Shown here: piece after piece, positions 23,802 to 33,404 of the stretch
How positions within the stretch are numbered: the stretch's first letter is position 1
Layout of the letters: each line of letters opens with the position of its first letter
From: Planctomycetota bacterium
GTDB taxonomy: Bacteria; Planctomycetota; Phycisphaerae; Phycisphaerales; UBA1924
Assembly: GCA_963204725.1 (NCBI GenBank)
Contig: CAUJHH010000027.1
Location: forward strand, 62,001 to 126,000
Reading direction: 5' to 3'
Length of the DNA stretch: 64,000 nt
The notes under the pieces: model-generated
Database searches by the model: none
The model's input: the letters and a program-made list of their open reading frames with translations, nothing else
What the model was told of the DNA's origin: nothing
Program-made: the position numbers and the translations under genes

Positions 23802-24620
23802 ATGGACGCCGCCGCCGCCTCGCTACTCAAGGAAGGCAAGCTCGCCGACGCGCTGGCGCGACTCCAGGAGCAGGTGCGAAAGGAGCCCGCCAAGGCTCAG
23901 CATCGCGTCTTCCTCTTTCAGTTGCTCTGCGTGACGGGTGCTTGGGATCGGGCGTTGACGCAGCTCAATGTCGCCGCGGACCTGGATCCATCGACGCTGC
24001 TCATGGCCGAGGTCTGCCGCCCGGCCCTCGCGTGCGAGGCGCTTCGCAAGGACATCTTTGCAGGCAAACGCAGCCCGCTGCTCCTTGGCGAGCCACAGGA
24101 ATGGATTGGCTGGCTCGTGCAGGCCCTGCATCTGCAGTCCCGGGGGCAGGCCGCGGCCGCCGCAGAGCTTCGGGCCCGCGCGTTCGATGCCGCGCCGGCT
24201 TCGAGCGGGACGATCAACGGCGAGTCTTTCGAGTGGCTTGCCGACGCCGACCAGCGACTCGGCCCTGTGATCGAAGCGATCATTGAGGGGAAGTACTACT
24301 GGGTGCCGATCAACCACATTCAGGAGGTCGCGATCGAGCCGCCCGCCGATCTACGCGATGTGGTCTGGACGCCAGCGGTCTTCACGTGGACCAACGGCGG
24401 TGTCAAAGTCGGCCTGATCCCGGCTCGGTATCCCGGTTCGGAAACATCGAGCGAGGACGCGATCCGGCTTGGCCGCAAGACCGATTGGATCGACGCCGGG
24501 GCGGATCAGCAGGTCGGCCTCGGTCAGCGGATGTTCGCGACCGACACGGGCGAGGTTCCGCTGCTCGAAGTGCGATCGATCGTGATTCCCGGCGACAGCT
24601 CACCCAATGTCGAGGGTTGA
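23802..24620 (+). CDS. tagJ: TagJ/ImpE-family T6SS accessory protein
   Basis: TagJ (ImpE/HsiE) is an accessory protein that binds TssB in some T6SS and links sheath and ClpV. The 272-residue protein opens with a TPR-like helical part (LLKEGKLADALARLQEQVRK, then FLFQLLCVTGAWDRALTQL). It continues with the family's C-terminal region IIEGKYYWVPINHIQEVAIE and LRDVVWTPAVFTW. It lies between hcp and tssE, a typical position, and ends six bases before tssE. Recognition is by these conserved stretches together with the context. Confidence 0.87.
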   Translation: MDAAAASLLKEGKLADALARLQEQVRKEPAKAQHRVFLFQLLCVTGAWDRALTQLNVAADLDPSTLLMAEVCRPALACEALRKDIFAGKRSPLLLGEPQEWIGWLVQALHLQSRGQAAAAAELRARAFDAAPASSGTINGESFEWLADADQRLGPVIEAIIEGKYYWVPINHIQEVAIEPPADLRDVVWTPAVFTWTNGGVKVGLIPARYPGSETSSEDAIRLGRKTDWIDAGADQQVGLGQRMFATDTGEVPLLEVRSIVIPGDSSPNVEG

Positions 24621-24626
24621 TGCAAA

Positions 24627-25127
24627 ATGCCGGAGCTGACGCCAAGCGAACGCCTGCAGCCGTGCCTTCTCGATCGGCTCACCGACGAAGAGCCGAGCTC
24701 CGCCGTCGAGGGACGCGACAAGCGGATCATGTCCATGCGTCTCTATCGCAAAGCAGTGCTGCGGGACCTTGTGTGGCTGCTGAATTCGCCCAACAAGACG
24801 CTCACCGGCGAGCTCGATGATTACGAGAATGTGGCGAGTTCGGTGCTGAACTATGGCATGCCGGATCTCTCCGGCCGCTCATCCACCAGCCTGCCGCCCG
24901 ATCAGCTTGAGCGTCTGGTGACCGCGTCCATCGAACGCTACGAGCCCCGGATCTCTAGCGCCGGGCTCTCGATCCGCGTCGTGAGCAGTCCCGGATCAGG
25001 TCCCTCCATCAGCATCGAGATCGAGGGCGAACTCTGGGCCTATCCGCTTCCCGAGCGGCTCTACCTGCGCACCGAGGTCGATCTCGAAACCGGCGAGTGC
25101 CGCGTCAGGGAGGGCGCCGATGGATAA
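24627..25127 (+). CDS. tssE: T6SS baseplate wedge protein TssE (gp25-like)
   Basis: TssE is the phage gp25-like lysozyme-fold baseplate subunit that links sheath to baseplate. In 166 residues it shows PCLLDRLTDEEP at the N-terminus, the core LYRKAVLRDLVWLLNSPN and the ENVASSVLNYGMPDLSG segment that marks the family. The last eight bases overlap the start of tssF, so the two baseplate genes are coupled. Confidence 0.92.
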   Translation: MPELTPSERLQPCLLDRLTDEEPSSAVEGRDKRIMSMRLYRKAVLRDLVWLLNSPNKTLTGELDDYENVASSVLNYGMPDLSGRSSTSLPPDQLERLVTASIERYEPRISSAGLSIRVVSSPGSGPSISIEIEGELWAYPLPERLYLRTEVDLETGECRVREGADG

Positions 25128-27000
25128 CCGCGGCCGCCGCCAGTTCCTTGACTACTACGAGCGGGAATTGGCCCATCTCCGCGAGTCGTCCCACGACTTC
25201 GCCAAGGAGTTTCCGAAGATCGCGCAGCGTCTCTCGCTCGAACAGTTCGAGTGCAGCGATCCATACGTCGAACGCCTCATCGAGTCCTTCGCATATCTGT
25301 CCGCCCGTGTCCAGCTCAAACTCGACGCCGAGTTCCCGCGATTCACCAACGCAATCCTCGACAGCGTCTGTCCGCACTACCTCGCGCCGACACCGTCCAT
25401 GGCGGTGGTGCAGGTTGCGCCCGACCTCGAGGACGGGGGGCTCGCGCCCGGCTTCGTCGTCCCGCGTGGGACATCGATGCGCAGCCAGATCGGCCGCAAC
25501 GAGCAGACGGCGTGCGAGTATCGCACCTGCCAGCCGGTCACGCTCCTACCCCTCGCGATCTCCGAGGTCTCGTACCACACCCGCGATGTCGAGACCCTCT
25601 CGCTTCCGCGCGTGGGTGTTCGCCGTGCCGCGCTCCGGATCAAGCTCCGCTCGACCGCCGGACTCTCGTTCAAAGAACTCTCGCTCGACCGCCTGACCAT
25701 TTTCCTCCGGGGTTCCGGCGATGTGCCCGCTCGGATCTACGAGGCCCTGCTCGCCCACGCCGAGGGTGTCATCACGCGTCCCGCCGCGCGACCCGTCGGA
25801 TGGCAGGAGCGCGTGGGGAAGGCCCACGTCCGGCGAATGGGCTTTGACCCGCAGGACGCCATGCTGCGCTTCGGGCCGAGGTCCTTCCACGGCTACCGGA
25901 TGCTTCACGAGTACTTCAGCTTCCCGCAACGGTTCATGTTTGTCGAGCTCTCGGGGCTACAGGCGGGTGCGAAGCGCAACGGCACCAACGAGATGGAGAT
26001 CATCGTCCCGCTCAAGGCCGAGGATCCCAAGCTCGAGAAGATCGACCAGAACAACGTGGCCCTCTTTGCCACTCCCATCATCAATCTCTTTCCCAAGAAG
26101 CTCGATCGCATCCACGTGTCCGATCGCTTCCACGAGTTCCACGTCGTGCCGGACCGCACACGTCCGCTCGATTTCGAGGTCTATCAGGTCGAGCGGGTGA
26201 CCGGCTACGGCGCGGGCTTCGAGGAACTCACCGACTTCAAGCCTTTCTACTCGGCCACCGACCTCGACGCGGACAACGACGCGCCGGCGTACTTCGGCGT
26301 GAACCGCCTGCCTCGGACGCTCACCGAGCGAGAGAGGCAGGGCGGCCGGCGGTCGAGCTACGGCGGCTCGGAGGTCTACGTCTCGCTCGTTGACGCTCGG
26401 GCCGCGCCCTATCGGGGGGACCTTCGTCAATTGGCCGTCGAGGCCCTTTGCACCAATCGTGATCTGCCGCTGCGCATGCCGATCGGAGTGGGTGCGAGCG
26501 ACTTCCAACTCGACGTTGGTGTCGCCGTGGAATCTGCCCGAGTGATTGCGGGCCCGACGCCACCGCGACCCTCGTTCGCGCAGAGCGAGACCGCGTGGCG
26601 GCTCATCAGCCATCTGGGTTTGAACTACCTGTCGCTGGCCGACAGCGATGAGAGCCAGGGTGCCGCCGCGCTCCGCGATCTGCTGACGCTGTACGTCGAT
26701 CCGGCGGATTCTGCGATGTTGAAGCAGATCTCGGGTGTGCGATCGATCAGCGCAACCCCGATCGTCCGGCGTGTCCACGCGACCGGCCCCGTCTCGTTCG
26801 CACGAGGATCCGAAATCCAGCTCAGGCTTGAGGAGCAGCCCTTCGAGGGGCTGGGCATCTTTGTGCTCGGCTCGGTGCTCGACGCGTTTTTCTCGCAGTA
26901 TGTATCGATCAATTCGTTCACGGAGACGCTCGTTGTCTCCAACGAGCGTGGAGAGGTGATGAGGTGGCCGGCGAACATCGGGCAGCGACACACGATCTGA
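25120..27000 (+). CDS. tssF: T6SS baseplate protein TssF
   Basis: TssF is a gp6-like wedge protein, two copies of which bind TssG and TssK. At 626 residues it has the usual length. Typical features are FLDYYERELAHLRESSHDFA at the N-terminus, FPKIAQRLSL, CSDPYVERLIESFAYLSARV and the FPRFTNAILDSVCPHYLAP stretch. The C-terminus has GLGIFVLGSVLDAFFSQYVS. It overlaps tssE by eight bases and tssG by 37 bases, a coupled baseplate block. Confidence 0.95.
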   Translation: MDNRGRRQFLDYYERELAHLRESSHDFAKEFPKIAQRLSLEQFECSDPYVERLIESFAYLSARVQLKLDAEFPRFTNAILDSVCPHYLAPTPSMAVVQVAPDLEDGGLAPGFVVPRGTSMRSQIGRNEQTACEYRTCQPVTLLPLAISEVSYHTRDVETLSLPRVGVRRAALRIKLRSTAGLSFKELSLDRLTIFLRGSGDVPARIYEALLAHAEGVITRPAARPVGWQERVGKAHVRRMGFDPQDAMLRFGPRSFHGYRMLHEYFSFPQRFMFVELSGLQAGAKRNGTNEMEIIVPLKAEDPKLEKIDQNNVALFATPIINLFPKKLDRIHVSDRFHEFHVVPDRTRPLDFEVYQVERVTGYGAGFEELTDFKPFYSATDLDADNDAPAYFGVNRLPRTLTERERQGGRRSSYGGSEVYVSLVDARAAPYRGDLRQLAVEALCTNRDLPLRMPIGVGASDFQLDVGVAVESARVIAGPTPPRPSFAQSETAWRLISHLGLNYLSLADSDESQGAAALRDLLTLYVDPADSAMLKQISGVRSISATPIVRRVHATGPVSFARGSEIQLRLEEQPFEGLGIFVLGSVLDAFFSQYVSINSFTETLVVSNERGEVMRWPANIGQRHTI

Positions 27001-27989
27001 TCGAACGCCTGCGCCAGTCGCCGCACGCGTTCGATTTCTTCCAGGCGGTGCGCCGCCTGGAGGCCGCCGATCCCGCGCGCCCGCGCGTCGGCCGTGCCGA
27101 TCGGATCGCCGAAGACCCGATCCGCTTTGGCCAGGAGGCTTCGCTCGCGTTCGCCCCGTCAACGATTTCCCGCATCACCGGCGCGGATCCCGTCGCGCCG
27201 GACTCGCCCGCCCGTATGCTCGTGTACTTCCTTGGCATGCTCGGTCCGAACGGGCCGATGCCGATCCACATCACCGAGTACGCCCACGATCGAGAGCTGA
27301 ACTCACGCGACGAGACCATTCCTCGCTTCTTCGATGTCTTCAACCACCGGATGATCTCGCTTTTCTACCGCGCGTGGACGGTCGGCCACCAGACCGTCAG
27401 CTTCGATCGCCCCGACGACGACCGATTCGCCAACTACGTGCTCTCGCTCGCCGGGTATGGCACGCCCTCGCTCCAGAGGAGAGACCGCGTCTCCGACCTG
27501 GCCAAGAGCCACTTCGCGGGGCGGCTGGTCATCCAGACCCGGAACCCCGAGGGGCTCGAGTCGATCGTCGCCGGCTACTTCGGCGTTGGATGCACCCTCG
27601 AGGAGTACGTCGGCCGTTGGATGAGTCTTCCCCCCGATGCGACCTGCCAGCTCGGCAGCGATCCCGCCAGCGGCACGCTCGGCAAGACCTGTATCGTCGG
27701 CTCACGCTTCTGGGATGTCCTTCAGTCGTTTCGGCTCCGTCTGGGACCGATGGGGATCGAGGACTTCGAGCGGTTTCTGCCTATCGGGAAGAGCTTCGGA
27801 CGACTGACCGACTGGATCAAGAATTACTGCGGACAGGAATTCATCTGGGATTGTCGCCTCATCCTCAGGCGTGAGGAAGTCCCCGCGGTCTGTCTGGGGA
27901 AGGCCGGTCGACTCGGCTGGACGACATGGTTGAATACCAAACCGCCCGAATCGGACGCGGATGACCTCGTGCTGCGTCCGACGGCGTAG
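26964..27989 (+). CDS. tssG: T6SS baseplate protein TssG
   Basis: TssG pairs with TssF in the baseplate wedge. The 341-residue protein has the N-terminal PHAFDFFQAVRRLE, the IRFGQEASLAFAPSTI element, LVYFLGMLGPNGPMPIHITE and, near the end, IGKSFGRLTDWIKNYCGQEF, all diagnostic. It starts with GTG at 26964 after GAGAGG and GAGG sites and overlaps the last 37 bases of tssF in another frame. No ATG occurs before the conserved FDFFQ motif, which fixes the start. Confidence 0.94.
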   Translation: MAGEHRAATHDLIERLRQSPHAFDFFQAVRRLEAADPARPRVGRADRIAEDPIRFGQEASLAFAPSTISRITGADPVAPDSPARMLVYFLGMLGPNGPMPIHITEYAHDRELNSRDETIPRFFDVFNHRMISLFYRAWTVGHQTVSFDRPDDDRFANYVLSLAGYGTPSLQRRDRVSDLAKSHFAGRLVIQTRNPEGLESIVAGYFGVGCTLEEYVGRWMSLPPDATCQLGSDPASGTLGKTCIVGSRFWDVLQSFRLRLGPMGIEDFERFLPIGKSFGRLTDWIKNYCGQEFIWDCRLILRREEVPAVCLGKAGRLGWTTWLNTKPPESDADDLVLRPTA

Positions 27990-28007
27990 GAATGTAGAGT
28001 AGTGAAC

Positions 28008-28023
28008 GCCCCGACTCCGGGGC
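28008..28023 (+). other. Short hairpin between tssG and tssH
   Basis: GCCCCG-ACTC-CGGGGC forms a six-pair stem 18 bases after the tssG stop and just ahead of the tssH ribosome site (GGGAG near 28027). It has no T tract, so it may be an RNA-stability or translational element rather than a terminator. Confidence 0.35.
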
Positions 28024-28037
28024 TCTGGGAGCGTGCC

Positions 28038-30728
28038 ATGGCAGAGATCTCGCGTGCGGCGTTGTTCGGAAAGCTCAACAGTTTGTGCTATCGCGCAGCC
28101 GAGGCCGCCACGGTCTTCTGCAAGATGCGAGGCAATCCGTATGTCGAACTCGAGCATTGGATCCACCAGATCCTCCAACTCCAGGACTCGGATCTGCTCC
28201 GCATCATCAAGCACTACAAGCTCGAACCGAGCCGAATGGCCTCGGACATCACCGCCGCGCTCGATCGCCTGCCGCGCGGCGCATCGTCGATCTCCGACCT
28301 CTCCGCTCAGTTCGAGGAGTCCGTCGAACGCGCGTGGGTCTATGGCTCGCTCATGTTCAACGAAACCGCGATCCGGAGCGGGCACCTGCTGATCGGCATG
28401 CTCGAGACGCGCGACCTCCGAAACGCGCTCCGCAGGATCTCGGCAGAGTTCGACAAGATCAAGTCCGAGGATCTCAACGAGAACTTTGCCAAGATCGTCT
28501 CGGGCTCCGTCGAGGACACGCTCGCGGGCCGCGAGGGTGGGGGCGTTCAGTCCGGCACACCCGGTGAAGCGAGCGGCTCGATGGCCCCGGCGCAGATGGG
28601 CAAGGGCGAAGCGCTCAAGCGATTCTGTGTCGACCTGACCGAGCAGGCCCGCACCGGCAAGATCGATCCCATCGTTGGTCGCGACGAGGAGATCAGGCAG
28701 GTCGTCGACATCCTCATGCGCCGCCGCCAGAACAATCCGATCCTCACCGGCGAGGCGGGTGTTGGCAAGACCGCGGTCGTCGAGGGCTTCGCGCACCGGC
28801 TCGTCCAGGGCGATGTGCCGCCGCCCATGAAGAACGTCTCGCTCCTCGCTCTCGATATGGGCTTGCTCCAGGCCGGCGCGAGCATGAAGGGCGAGTTCGA
28901 GAACCGGCTTCGTCAGGTGATCGACGAGGTCCAGGCCTCACCCAAGCCCATCATCCTGTTCATCGACGAGGCCCACACCCTGATCGGTGCGGGGGGTGCC
29001 GCTGGCACGGGCGATGCCGCGAATCTTCTGAAGCCCGCGCTCGCACGCGGCAACCTTCGCACGATCGCCGCCACAACGTGGGCCGAGTACAAGAAGTACT
29101 TCGAGAAGGATCCCGCGCTCACGCGCCGCTTCCAGGTCGTCCAGGTCGATGAGCCGACCGAGGACAAAGCGATCATCATGATGCGCAAGATGGCGGGGAT
29201 GCTCGAACGCCACCACAAGGTGCAATTGCTCGACGAGGGCATCGAGTCCGCCGTGCGTCTCAGCCATCGCTACATCCCGGCTCGCCAGCTCCCGGACAAG
29301 GCGGTGAGTCTGCTGGATACCTCTTGCGCTCGCGTCGCGATCGGGCAACACGCCGTCCCACCGGAGGTCGAGGACACCCGTCGTCGCATCCAGGCGCTCG
29401 AGACCGAGCTCGAGATCCTCGGCCGAGAAGAGGCCGTTGGCGTTGAGCACACCGCGCGCAAGGCCGATATTGAATCGCGGGTCGCCGAGGAACGCACCAA
29501 GCTGGCTGCGCTCGAGAAGCACTGGGATGATGAGAAGGTGCTCGTCGAGAAGATCCTCGGCATCCGAGCCCAGCTCCGAGGCCCGGATCAGGACAAGCCG
29601 GCCGATCCGAATCCCGCAGCGCCTCCGACCAGCGAAGAACGAGCCAGACTCCTCGAGCAGCTGAAGGTGCTCCAGGCCGAACTCGCGACGCTGCAGGGCG
29701 ACACGCCCCTCATCATGGCGAGCGTCGATGCCCAGGCCGTCGCCTCGGTCGTCGCCGATTGGACCGGAATCCCCGTGGGCCGGATGGTGAAGAACGAGAT
29801 CGAATCTGTGCTGAATTTAGCGACCACGCTCGGTAAGCGAGTCATCGGCCAGAGCCACGGGCTTGAGGCGATCTCGAAGCGCATCCAAACTTCCCGTGCC
29901 AAACTCGATAACCCGAGCAAGCCAATCGGCGTCTTCATGCTCGCCGGGCCCAGCGGCGTTGGTAAGACAGAGACCGCCCTGACTCTCGCCGAATCGCTCT
30001 ATGGAGGCGAGCACAACCTGATCACCATCAACATGTCCGAGTTCCAGGAGGCGCACACCGTCTCCACGCTCAAGGGAGCGCCCCCCGGGTACGTTGGCTA
30101 TGGCGAGGGCGGCGTGCTCACCGAGGCCGTGCGCCGAAAGCCGTATTCCGTTGTGCTGCTGGACGAGGTCGAGAAGGCCCACTCCGATGTCCACGAGATC
30201 TTCTTCCAGGTCTTCGACAAGGGATTCATGGAGGACGGCGAAGGCCGCCTCATCGACTTCAAGAACACCATCATCATCCTTACGACGAACGCCGGCACCG
30301 ATCTCATCATGAACATGTGCAAGGATCCGGAATTGATGCCGGATGTGGACTCCCTTTCCAAGGCGCTCCGCGAACCCCTTCTCAAGGTCTTCCCGCCCGC
30401 GCTCCTCGGCCGCATCACGGTCATCCCGTACGTCCCACTGAGCGACGAGATGATCCGGAGCATCATCCGGCTGCAGCTCGATCGCGTCGTGAAGCGAGTG
30501 GCCGCGAACCACAAGGTCAGCCTCGCCTACGACGACGCAGCGGTGGAGCTCATCCGCAGTCGTTGCACCGAGCATGAGTCGGGTGGCCGCATGATCGATG
30601 CCATCCTCACCGGGACATTGCTCCCCGCGCTCAGTCGCAGGTTCCTCGGCACGATGCTCGAGGGCAAGGCCCTGGCGGAGGTCCGAATCACGGCCAAGGA
30701 CGCCGATTTCGTCTACGACTTCGCGTAA
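28038..30728 (+). CDS. clpV: T6SS sheath-recycling AAA+ ATPase TssH (ClpV)
   Basis: ClpV unfolds contracted TssB/TssC sheath so that it can be reused. The ATG at 28038 gives MAEISRAALFGKLNSLCYRA, the standard start of TssH, so I prefer it to the GTG at 28002. The 896-residue protein has an N-domain (1 to about 160), a first AAA+ module with Walker A GEAGVGKT (238-245), a middle coiled-coil insert (FEKDPALTRRFQVV, then the helical M-domain) and a second AAA+ module with Walker A GPSGVGKT (637-644), LLDEVEKAHSDV and GFMEDGEGRLIDFKNT. The N-terminus and T6SS context separate it from ClpB. Confidence 0.95.
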   Translation: MAEISRAALFGKLNSLCYRAAEAATVFCKMRGNPYVELEHWIHQILQLQDSDLLRIIKHYKLEPSRMASDITAALDRLPRGASSISDLSAQFEESVERAWVYGSLMFNETAIRSGHLLIGMLETRDLRNALRRISAEFDKIKSEDLNENFAKIVSGSVEDTLAGREGGGVQSGTPGEASGSMAPAQMGKGEALKRFCVDLTEQARTGKIDPIVGRDEEIRQVVDILMRRRQNNPILTGEAGVGKTAVVEGFAHRLVQGDVPPPMKNVSLLALDMGLLQAGASMKGEFENRLRQVIDEVQASPKPIILFIDEAHTLIGAGGAAGTGDAANLLKPALARGNLRTIAATTWAEYKKYFEKDPALTRRFQVVQVDEPTEDKAIIMMRKMAGMLERHHKVQLLDEGIESAVRLSHRYIPARQLPDKAVSLLDTSCARVAIGQHAVPPEVEDTRRRIQALETELEILGREEAVGVEHTARKADIESRVAEERTKLAALEKHWDDEKVLVEKILGIRAQLRGPDQDKPADPNPAAPPTSEERARLLEQLKVLQAELATLQGDTPLIMASVDAQAVASVVADWTGIPVGRMVKNEIESVLNLATTLGKRVIGQSHGLEAISKRIQTSRAKLDNPSKPIGVFMLAGPSGVGKTETALTLAESLYGGEHNLITINMSEFQEAHTVSTLKGAPPGYVGYGEGGVLTEAVRRKPYSVVLLDEVEKAHSDVHEIFFQVFDKGFMEDGEGRLIDFKNTIIILTTNAGTDLIMNMCKDPELMPDVDSLSKALREPLLKVFPPALLGRITVIPYVPLSDEMIRSIIRLQLDRVVKRVAANHKVSLAYDDAAVELIRSRCTEHESGGRMIDAILTGTLLPALSRRFLGTMLEGKALAEVRITAKDADFVYDFA

Positions 30729-30825
30729 CCGTGCCGCGTCCGGCCTCGTCCCGCGCCGGAGCCGCGATCTCGCGACTCTCTTGGGGGGCGAGCCCGCGTC
30801 AGCCGGGTGGGATCGTCCGTTGGTC

Positions 30826-30858
30826 TGGTATAGTGGGATCTCCGCCATCGTGGCGGAG
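30826..30858 (+). promoter_or_regulatory. Extended -10 promoter and 5' stem-loop ahead of vgrG
   Basis: TGGTATAGT (30826-30834) is an extended -10 element; there is no convincing -35. Transcription would start near 30841. Directly there, CTCCGCCA (30840-30847) and TGGCGGAG (30851-30858) form an 8-bp stem with a TCG loop, followed by the vgrG ribosome site AGGAG (30864-30868). This suggests that vgrG and the effector cassette can be expressed separately from the core T6SS genes, with a 5' hairpin that could stabilise the message. Confidence 0.45.
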
Positions 30859-30875
30859 TGTTCAGGAGCACGGAA

Positions 30876-32957
30876 ATGGCCAGCCCAACCCAAACGCAGC
30901 GGCTCATGGCGCTCGGCACGCCGCTCGGCGAGGATGTGCTGCTCATCGAGTCGCTCCGCGCGACGGAGCAACTCAGCCGCCCCTTTCGCTTCGATCTGAA
31001 ACTCTCGAGTGTCGATGGAGAGGTCAAATTCGAGAAGATCCTCGGCGAGCGGGTCGTGATCCGCCTGGAGCGAGGCGACGCCTCGAAAGGCACCGAGTAC
31101 TTCAATGGATTTGTCTCCCGGTTCTCCCAGGTGGAATCCGAGGGCGAGTTCGCTCGCTACGAGATGACGGTCGTGCCCTGGCTCTGGTTCCTGACCCGGA
31201 CCTCGGACTGCCGGATATTCCAGGAGATGACGGTCCCCGACATCATCAGAAAGGTCTGCAACGACTTCGGCTTTTCAGATCTCGACACCAGCGGCCTCAC
31301 CGGCACCTATCGCGCCTGGGAGTACTGCGTCCAGTACCGCGAGACCGCGTTTAACTTCCTCTGCCGCCTGATGGAGCAGGAGGGCATCTACTACTACTTC
31401 AAGCACGAAGAGAAGAAGCACACCCTGATGCTCGCCGACGCGCCGAGTGCGCATGGCCCAATCCCCGGGCTGGAGTCCATCGTGTACCGCCCCGACCAGC
31501 GCGGCGCCGCGATCCGCGAGCGCATCGACTCGTGGGTGGTCGAGCATGCTGTCCAGCCCGGCGCGTACGTGCTCAAGGACTTCGACTTCAAGCTCCCCAA
31601 GAAACAGCTCCTGAACAAGGCTGCCGAGCCGAAGCAGCACGCCGCCGCCGAATTCGAGATGTACGACTGGCCGGGTGAGTATGTCGAATCCGGCGATGGC
31701 GACAAGTACGCCAAGATCCGCCTCCAGGAACTCCAAGCGGACCATTCCGTGGCCCGCGCCGGCACCGATGCCAAGCCCGTCCGAACCGGATACACGTTCG
31801 AGCTCAAGGAGCACCCACGCGCGGATCAGAACAAGAAGTACCTGATCGTTGGCGCGTCGCGAACCGCGACCGTCGGCGAGTACCGGAGCGGACCCGGAGA
31901 GAGCACCTCCGACTCGCACCAGTGCACGCTCCTCGTCATCGATGCGAAACAGCAGTACCGACCGGCCCGCACCACGCCAAAGCCGCTCATCAGCGGCTGC
32001 CAGACGGCAACCGTGGTCGGCAAGTCGGGCGAGGAGATCGACGTCGACGAGTTCGGACGCGTCAAGGTCATGTTCCATTGGGACCGGGACGCGAAGGGCG
32101 ACCAGACCAGTTCCTGCTGGATCCGGGTCTCGCAGACAGTCGCCGGAAAGCGGTGGGGCTCGATCCACACGCCGCGCGTCGGGCAGGAGGTCATCGTCGA
32201 GTTCATCGAGGGCGACCCCGATCACCCCATCATCACCGGGCGCGTCTACAACGGCATCAACAAGCCGCCCTACGACCTCCCCGGCATGAAGACCATCAGC
32301 GGCAACAAGTCCAACTCGAGCAAGAGCGGCCAGGGCTTTAACGAGATCCGCTTCGAGGACAAGAAGGGTGACGAGCAGGTCTTCATGCACGCCGAGAAAA
32401 ACCTCGACGTCCGCGTCAAGAACGACCGCTTCGAGTCTGTCCTCCACAATCGCCACCTCGCGGTCGACAACGACAAGTACGATCACATCAAGAACGATCG
32501 GCATGAGACCGTCGACCATGATCACATCGAAGAGATCGGCAACGATCGAAGCCTGACCATCAAGGGCAAGCAGGCAGCGAAGGTCGCCAAGACGTTCTCC
32601 CTGGCAGTAGCGGGGGATGTCGCCGAAGAATTCGGAGCGAACCACTCGGAGAAGGTCACGTCGGATTATTACCTCAAGGCCAAGAACATCTGTCTTGAGG
32701 CCGACACCAACATCACCATCAAAGTCGGCGGCACGGCCATCGCGATCGAGAAGACGAGCATCCTCATCACCGCCGATCAGGAGATCGAGATCAAGTCCAA
32801 GGTCGACCTGAAGACCAAGTGCGCCAAGCTGGAAATGAAGTCCGATGCCACCGCGAAAATCGAGGCCGGCGGGATGGCCGAACTCAAGAGCCCGAAGACC
32901 GATGTCAAGGGCGACGGCATGCTGACCCTCAAGGGCGGCGTGGTCATGATCAACTGA
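30876..32957 (+). CDS. vgrG: T6SS spike protein VgrG (TssI)
   Basis: VgrG trimers form the spike that carries effectors. The ATG at 30876, with AGGAG upstream, is preferred to a GTG at 30858 that lies in a hairpin. The 693-residue protein has the gp27-like part (RPFRFDLKLSS, YRETAFNFLCRLMEQEGIYY, FKHEEKKHTLMLAD). It also has the gp5 OB-fold region (IDVDEFGRVKVMFHWDRDAK, SCWIRVSQTVAGKRWGSIHT, GDPDHPIITGRVYN) and a C-terminal beta-helix with DUF2345-like strands rich in Lys/Asp, ending LKGGVVMIN. There is no fused toxin domain, so cargo probably binds non-covalently. The following genes are the likely cargo. Confidence 0.96.
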   Translation: MASPTQTQRLMALGTPLGEDVLLIESLRATEQLSRPFRFDLKLSSVDGEVKFEKILGERVVIRLERGDASKGTEYFNGFVSRFSQVESEGEFARYEMTVVPWLWFLTRTSDCRIFQEMTVPDIIRKVCNDFGFSDLDTSGLTGTYRAWEYCVQYRETAFNFLCRLMEQEGIYYYFKHEEKKHTLMLADAPSAHGPIPGLESIVYRPDQRGAAIRERIDSWVVEHAVQPGAYVLKDFDFKLPKKQLLNKAAEPKQHAAAEFEMYDWPGEYVESGDGDKYAKIRLQELQADHSVARAGTDAKPVRTGYTFELKEHPRADQNKKYLIVGASRTATVGEYRSGPGESTSDSHQCTLLVIDAKQQYRPARTTPKPLISGCQTATVVGKSGEEIDVDEFGRVKVMFHWDRDAKGDQTSSCWIRVSQTVAGKRWGSIHTPRVGQEVIVEFIEGDPDHPIITGRVYNGINKPPYDLPGMKTISGNKSNSSKSGQGFNEIRFEDKKGDEQVFMHAEKNLDVRVKNDRFESVLHNRHLAVDNDKYDHIKNDRHETVDHDHIEEIGNDRSLTIKGKQAAKVAKTFSLAVAGDVAEEFGANHSEKVTSDYYLKAKNICLEADTNITIKVGGTAIAIEKTSILITADQEIEIKSKVDLKTKCAKLEMKSDATAKIEAGGMAELKSPKTDVKGDGMLTLKGGVVMIN

Positions 32958-32966
32958 GGCACACGC

Positions 32967-33371
32967 ATGGCATCGCCGAAAGCCGGAAAGCTCTGCACAC
33001 TCGTCCCCCCCGCCGGGCCCAAGAAGCCCCACGAGGCAGACAACGCCAACCCCGGCGAGGTCGAAGAGGTCAAGGCAGAGCAGCGCAAGACAGAATCCGG
33101 CAAGTACGGCGAAGCCGCGGTCTCCGGGCACAAGCCGGCGGAGACGGAAGAAGAGAAGGAAGAGAAGAAGTCGTGGATCGAGATTCTACTCCACGACCAG
33201 GACGATGAGCCCGTGCCCGGCGAGCCATACCGAGTCACGCTCCCGGACGGCTCGACCGTTGCCGAGGGCACGCTCGACGACGAGGGCAAGGCCCGTGTGG
33301 ACGGAATCGACCCCGGCGAATGCAAGGTCACGTTTTTCAAGCGAGACAAGTCCTGCTGGAAAGCCCAGTAG
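32967..33371 (+). CDS. Small T6SS spike-associated protein with carboxypeptidase-regulatory-like beta domain
   Basis: A 134-residue protein nine bases after vgrG. The first 70 residues are Lys/Glu/Pro-rich and look disordered. The remainder (KSWIEILLHDQDDEPVPGEP, YRVTLPDGSTVAEGTLDDEG, VDGIDPGECKVTF) is a compact beta sandwich widely found beside or within VgrG/PAAR-linked proteins. Its job is not established; a spike adaptor or cargo-loading role is my inference from position and from the recurrence of this domain in T6SS cargo regions. It has no signal peptide and no catalytic motif. Confidence 0.68.
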   Translation: MASPKAGKLCTLVPPAGPKKPHEADNANPGEVEEVKAEQRKTESGKYGEAAVSGHKPAETEEEKEEKKSWIEILLHDQDDEPVPGEPYRVTLPDGSTVAEGTLDDEGKARVDGIDPGECKVTFFKRDKSCWKAQ

Positions 33372-33404
33372 CCAAGCGACAGCAGATCAGGGAACAGGCC
33401 CGCC

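Noticed and set aside
28002..28037. GTG at 28002 as the ClpV start
   Set aside because: It is followed by a hairpin, and the conserved TssH N-terminus begins at ATG 28038.
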